Shown here: one piece after another, positions 61,101-64,000 of the stretch
How the letters are laid out: the number at the start of each line of letters is the position of its first letter
Position numbering within the stretch: position 1 is the stretch's first letter
Origin: Lytechinus variegatus
Lineage: Eukaryota; Echinodermata; Echinoidea; Temnopleuroida; Toxopneustidae
Reading direction: 5' to 3'
Length of the DNA: 64,000 nucleotides
Assembly (NCBI RefSeq): GCF_018143015.1
Contig: NC_054741.1
Coordinates: 10,814,683 to 10,878,682, forward strand
Position numbers and translations under genes: made by a program
The notes under the pieces: generated by a model
Seen by the model: only the letters and a program-made list of their open reading frames with translations
The model's database searches: none
Told to the model about the DNA's origin: nothing

Positions 61101-61193
61101 TAACAAAATAAAATACATTATAATATACAGTAAATCTTTACCTCCAGTGATCCGTTTCCTTTTCCCAGTGCGAGGATGATTCCAACTTGTTGT
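54984..61193 (-). CDS. WWOX: WW domain-containing oxidoreductase, 3' seven coding exons (5' partial)
   Basis: WWOX is a tumour-suppressor-type protein with two WW domains and a short-chain dehydrogenase/reductase (SDR) domain. Seven exons join in phase to 372 residues plus TAA. They encode the end of WW1 ([14 protein letters not shown]), WW2 ([20 protein letters not shown] then [13 protein letters not shown]), the SDR cofactor motif TGANSGIG, the NAG motif, VSSESH, the catalytic YGRTK (YxxxK), and the C-terminal [14 protein letters not shown]. About 44 N-terminal residues are missing relative to the family's usual 414. I found no matching exon up to 64000, so the first exon(s) probably lie outside. 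Coordinates include introns. The gene converges on SPT16. Confidence 0.95.
55255..55600. mobile_element. Two adjacent palindromic MITEs in WWOX last intron
   Basis: Units 55265-55432 and 55436-55600 each have arms TTCATAA...AAGTGACTTTATGAACGA / TCGTTCATAAAGTTGCTTGT and an AGAAAGGATCA centre. The shared GGGGGCCGTTTCATAAA junction links them. Confidence 0.65.
55816..56074 (-). CDS. WWOX: WWOX exon: catalytic YxxxK
   Basis: Starts [14 protein letters not shown] and contains [18 protein letters not shown] with catalytic Tyr and Lys, then [14 protein letters not shown] and VRPFTKSV. Acceptor tgaatgcag, donor GTGAGT, phase 0. Confidence 0.95.
56292..57394 (-). repeat. GTCTCACCTGC repeat with AGGTCA tandem units, copy 3
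   Basis: Inverted copy in a WWOX intron (between the 57695-57880 and 55816-56074 exons); it is in the sense orientation of WWOX. Five TGACCTTTGACCT sites are visible. Confidence 0.85.
57695..57880 (-). CDS. WWOX: WWOX exon: SDR NAG and active-site Ser
   Basis: Encodes [20 protein letters not shown], then [15 protein letters not shown] and [10 protein letters not shown]. Contains the NAG motif and the SDR Ser region. Acceptor ttttatcag, donor GTGAAG. The downstream edge may be off by one base from my counting; phase demands 186 nt. Confidence 0.93.
58750..58945 (-). CDS. WWOX: WWOX exon: SDR domain
   Basis: Encodes [20 protein letters not shown], then [19 protein letters not shown]; the DLAS motif positions the cofactor adenine. 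Acceptor cttttttcag, donor GTAGAA. Confidence 0.94.
59290..59725 (-). repeat. TTGGTCTAAT-type repeat, WWOX intron
   Basis: Foldback arrangement: the outer part reads GACCAAATGG and TTAGACTAAGTGGG on the plus strand, the inner part GGTCTACCAG and AGTCTAAT. It abuts the donor of the 59726-59904 exon. Confidence 0.65.
59726..59904 (-). CDS. WWOX: WWOX exon: WW2 end, linker and SDR start
   Basis: Encodes [15 protein letters not shown], a linker, then [21 protein letters not shown], which carries the TGxxxGxG nucleotide-binding motif. As in many WWOX proteins the second aromatic of WW2 is Tyr rather than Trp. Acceptor ttctttag, donor GTAGGT. Confidence 0.95.
60559..60616 (-). CDS. WWOX: WWOX exon: WW2 domain first part
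   Basis: Encodes [20 protein letters not shown], with LPxGW start and FF(V/I)D strand of a WW domain. Acceptor ttttatttag, donor GTAAGT. Confidence 0.93.
61142..61193 (-). CDS. WWOX: WWOX exon: end of WW1 and KRKR motif
   Basis: Encodes [17 protein letters not shown]. Acceptor catcaagatcag, donor GTAAAG on the minus strand, phase 0 start, leaving one base. Carries the second conserved Trp and Pro of WW1 and the basic GKRKR nuclear-signal-like motif. Confidence 0.92.
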
Positions 61194-61557
61194 CTGATCT
61201 TGATGGCTTTAAAAACAAAAGGGAATAAAATTTGATAATTTGACCCTCTATACTATCAAAGATTTTCAAAAAGCAAATGTACAATAATTTTACCATATTG
61301 ACAATTTCCGTTTCGCATTTAAACATGTCGATCTTAACTTTTTATCTTAATTTTGAATTGGAGGAAACAATTCTTGTTCATTTCATATGTCAATATTTTT
61401 GTAATAAAGAAAATCAAAATAAAAGTCAATAAAAATGAACAAAAAACTTAGACACGAATGATATCCACTGTTACAATGAACATGATTTTGTGTTTTCTGG
61501 AAGCTAGCACTAGCAGTGCGCTGATCTGAGGCCAGCCTGAGCTGAGCTGCTGCACAT

Positions 61558-62003
61558 CTAGACCAAAAGCTTCGGTCTCTGTTATTTTGGTTGTTCAGCT
61601 GAACTCCGTTGGATTCACTCACAAAATACAGAGACCGAATTTCTAGCACAATCTGTATACAGGGGACTCAATGGCCATATGTTTATGTACTAAGTTCGGA
61701 TAAAACAGGGAAGTGAAGGTGCGCGACAGCCAAGGTAAGTCACTGTTTTGGGCCCTTTTAACTTGATTTTTTCCCGTTTTGGGGCAATTAATGCCAAGAC
61801 AAGAGGAAATATTAATTTGCATTTTGGTCGCATTATAAAGTTTGATTCATTTAAAGACAAATATTGAAGAGCCCCGATGGGGGATTTTGCATTCGAAGTC
61901 CCCTATTGGTGGCTGCACGATAGCGAGCCGTCTGTGTACGAGAAGAAATTAAAATTTTTTTAAGAAAAAACTCCTTGAAACAGACGGCTGCCAGCTGTCT
62001 ACG
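61558..62003 (+). repeat. Direct duplication, copy 1
   Basis: Nearly identical to 63401-63758. Contains an internal inverted pair CTTCGGTCTCTGT / ACAGAGACCGAA and a donor-like AAG|GTAAGT at 61735. It has about 100 bp near its end that copy 2 lacks. Confidence 0.8.
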
Positions 62004-63200
62004 TTGTCACAAATGTCACACATTCATATCTTTGCACACAAGACATACCATCCAAAATGTACCATTGCACGGTTTTAGGTGATGTCACAATGCGATTTCA
62101 TTAAATAAGGTGACAATGCGCGCTGGCTAAATGCGCAATGCAAGATCATGTGCGCTTGTGGGCCCAGCTTGTGGGATTTTGCTTTTCACTTTCAATATTT
62201 TTGCTCCCTTTTCATAGATTACTGGAGGGAAAAACTCTTGTTTTTCCATATTTTCGCTAGATTCCGAGGCGTTGTATAGTCACGTATTGTATTACCGGAC
62301 ACTGTCCTATTTCCGGACGCGCATATTACTGTGTACGAAATCAATTTCGTACCGTTAGACTTCCCCAGTTCAATTTCACAGATCAATTCAAGGAACAAGA
62401 TTGCAAAAGCAAGGCGAAAAAATCCTACTTTTACCTTATTTTTCTCTAAACTGACAGAAAATGCTTAAAATATCATATAATAACATAGTTTTGCATTAAG
62501 AATTGATCCCAATTGATCTATTTGCTGATGGAAATACGGTACGGACGTGATTTCCGGGCCTGATTTGCCGAATTTCAATCTTGTCCGCTCCATCGATCAA
62601 ATCGTCGACGGCGGCTAGTTCTCAAGGTACCCGGCGCGGCACCCCGGCCGTGCGCGAGGTTTACCGTGATAGAGAGCCGTCGACGATCGACAGCGCATCG
62701 ATAGAACTTGATGACTGAGGGTCATGGTATGAATGAGCATTGATACTTGAAAGTGCCATATCGAACGCGCAATTAAAACAAAAAATGAAATTAGTTAGCA
62801 AAAAGACATCGATTACAAAGATCTGCTCAGAATTGGTATAAGAAAGCAAACAAAAACTTAGAACTTACTCCTGATATATCATATCATGAAAAAATCACAC
62901 CAATTCTTTGTTTACATCTCTAAAATCAAGAATATTTTTACCCGTCCGACACGCGTCCGGAATTATGACGTAATTTGTCACGCACGAAAATAATTGTTTT
63001 TCGTGGAGGGGAATGCGGCAAGTGCGGTGCAAAGAAAACGATTGGAAAATATCAAATAATTTCATCATATTCATAATTTTCAGAATATTTGGAATAGCAT
63101 GTGATAATTTTTCTTAATTGTATTTCCTCTAGTTGTCATTATTAAAGCACTGAAATAAAGGTGTCCAGCATTACCGCCATTAGGATACACTGCCATACAA
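62004..63200. other. Upstream WWOX intron or flank, no gene found
   Basis: Includes a CG-rich patch at about 62560-62700 with GTCGACGG and CGGCGCGGC. No exon with WW1 coding potential was found on the minus strand. Confidence 0.4.
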
Positions 63201-63370
63201 CGAATAGCGAATAGGCCTATTCTTATTCGTGCAGTGGTGCGAGATTTCGCATTCGGTGAAAAAAAGAAACGCTCTATTCAACTCGGCTAATGCCTAGTTG
63301 AATAGAGCATCTTTCTTTCACCTCATGCGAAATCTCGCACCACTGCACGAATAAGAATATTCGCTATTTG
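63201..63370. repeat. 170-bp foldback element
   Basis: Arms about 63201-63285 and 63290-63370 are inverted copies: CAGTGGTGCGAGATTTCGCA and TGCGAAATCTCGCACCACTG at the core, CTCTATTCAACT/AGTTGAATAGAG near the loop. Almost no spacer. Confidence 0.85.
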
Positions 63371-63400
63371 TGTTTTACTGCACATCCTGCATCCACCGTA

Positions 63401-63758
63401 CTAGACCAAAAGCTTCGGTCTCTGTTATTTTGGTTGTTCAGCTGAACTCCGTTGGCTTCACTCACCAAATACAGAGACCGAAGTTCTAGCGCGATCTGTA
63501 CAGGGGACTCAACGGCCATATGTTTATGTACTTAAGATCGGATAAAACGGGGAAGTGAATTTGCGCGACAGCGGAGGTAAATCACTGTTTTTGTTCCTTT
63601 TAACTTGATTTTTCTCCGTTTTTTGGCAATTAATGCCAAGAGGGAATATTAATTTGCATTTTGGTCGCAATAATTTTCAAAATTTTTATTCATTAAAGAC
63701 AAAAATTGAAGAGCCCCGTCGGGGGGATTTTGCATTGCAAGTCGCTGCCAGCTGTCTA
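63401..63758 (+). repeat. Direct duplication, copy 2
   Basis: Second copy, starting CTAGACCAAAAGCTTCGGTC and ending TGCCAGCTGTCTAC, with the copy 1 end segment deleted. Confidence 0.8.
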
Positions 63759-64000
63759 CCACCGTACGTGCCGTACCACTGCACTCGCTGGCCACTTACA
63801 GATACAGTACCGTACGGATCGGAGGAGACAAGCGGTCCCCACCCAGGCCTTGCCGGTACGGTCTGCCCTGGGCCTGGCCTTGGTCGACGCTGAACTGCTG
63901 TGGGCTGGAGGGCCGACATCCGATGTGGGTTATTTATTACAAAAAAGCCCAGAAATCACAACATAGTGAAAATGTAAATAACACTGGAAGACCAGCCTGG

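Noticed and set aside
62661..62849. Minus-strand ORF with a GTAAAC donor as WWOX exon 1
   Set aside because: Its sequence lacks the LPPGWEE-type WW1 start expected of WWOX; no support beyond position.

Overview
This is a metazoan nuclear genome window. The genes have many short exons with GT-AG introns, the intergenic DNA is AT-rich, and nested transposons are abundant. The repeat types (palindromic elements ending in GGGGCCCGTTTC, a GTCTCACCTGC-bounded repeat, a GPY/F-type Ty3 element) and the protein sequences point to an invertebrate deuterostome, most likely an echinoderm. That assignment is inference; I could not search a database.

Two conserved host genes face each other. On the + strand, SPT16 (SUPT16H, the large subunit of the FACT histone chaperone) runs from 2809 to 50110 in 24 coding exons. 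All splice sites and phases join into a 1048-residue protein, close to the usual family length. On the - strand, the last seven coding exons of WWOX (WW domain plus short-chain dehydrogenase) occupy 61193 down to 54984. Its first coding exon(s), carrying the first WW domain, are not visible and probably lie beyond 64000. The 3' ends converge across roughly 52.0-54.9 kb.

SPT16 intron 1 is about 26.9 kb (2878-29801) and holds most of the accessory DNA. (a) An antisense multi-exon gene (13767 to 6599) encodes a protein of more than 2100 residues. It combines an SGNH/GDSL hydrolase domain, an N-terminal Cys-rich zinc-binding-like region, a transposase-like middle region, a FEN1/XPG-like nuclease region, a Tesmin/TSO1-type CXC motif and a poly-Asp tail. 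This is the most unusual object in the window. It is bracketed by a perfect 24-bp direct repeat and, further out, by a 20-bp inverted repeat. (b) A nearly complete Ty3/gypsy LTR retrotransposon (16991-27079) has an Arg/Ser-rich gag, a textbook -1 frameshift signal between gag and pol, and a frameshift just before its GPY/F region. Its 3' LTR is split by a 787-bp TIR element. (c) A candidate promoter with an 11-codon first exon lies at 15.3-15.46 kb.

The remaining SPT16 introns carry dispersed repeats: a second copy of the 0.78-kb TIR element, two copies of a tandem repeat rich in AGGTCAAAGGTCA nuclear-receptor half-sites (a third is in WWOX), GAT microsatellites, palindromic MITEs, a tRNA-derived SINE, and a TTGGTCTAAT-type repeat that abuts 5' splice sites. 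Upstream of SPT16 (1-2330) is a nest of repeats. The right end (61.5-64 kb) has a near-identical direct duplication and a foldback element. I saw no rRNA or canonical tRNA genes and no CRISPR array.
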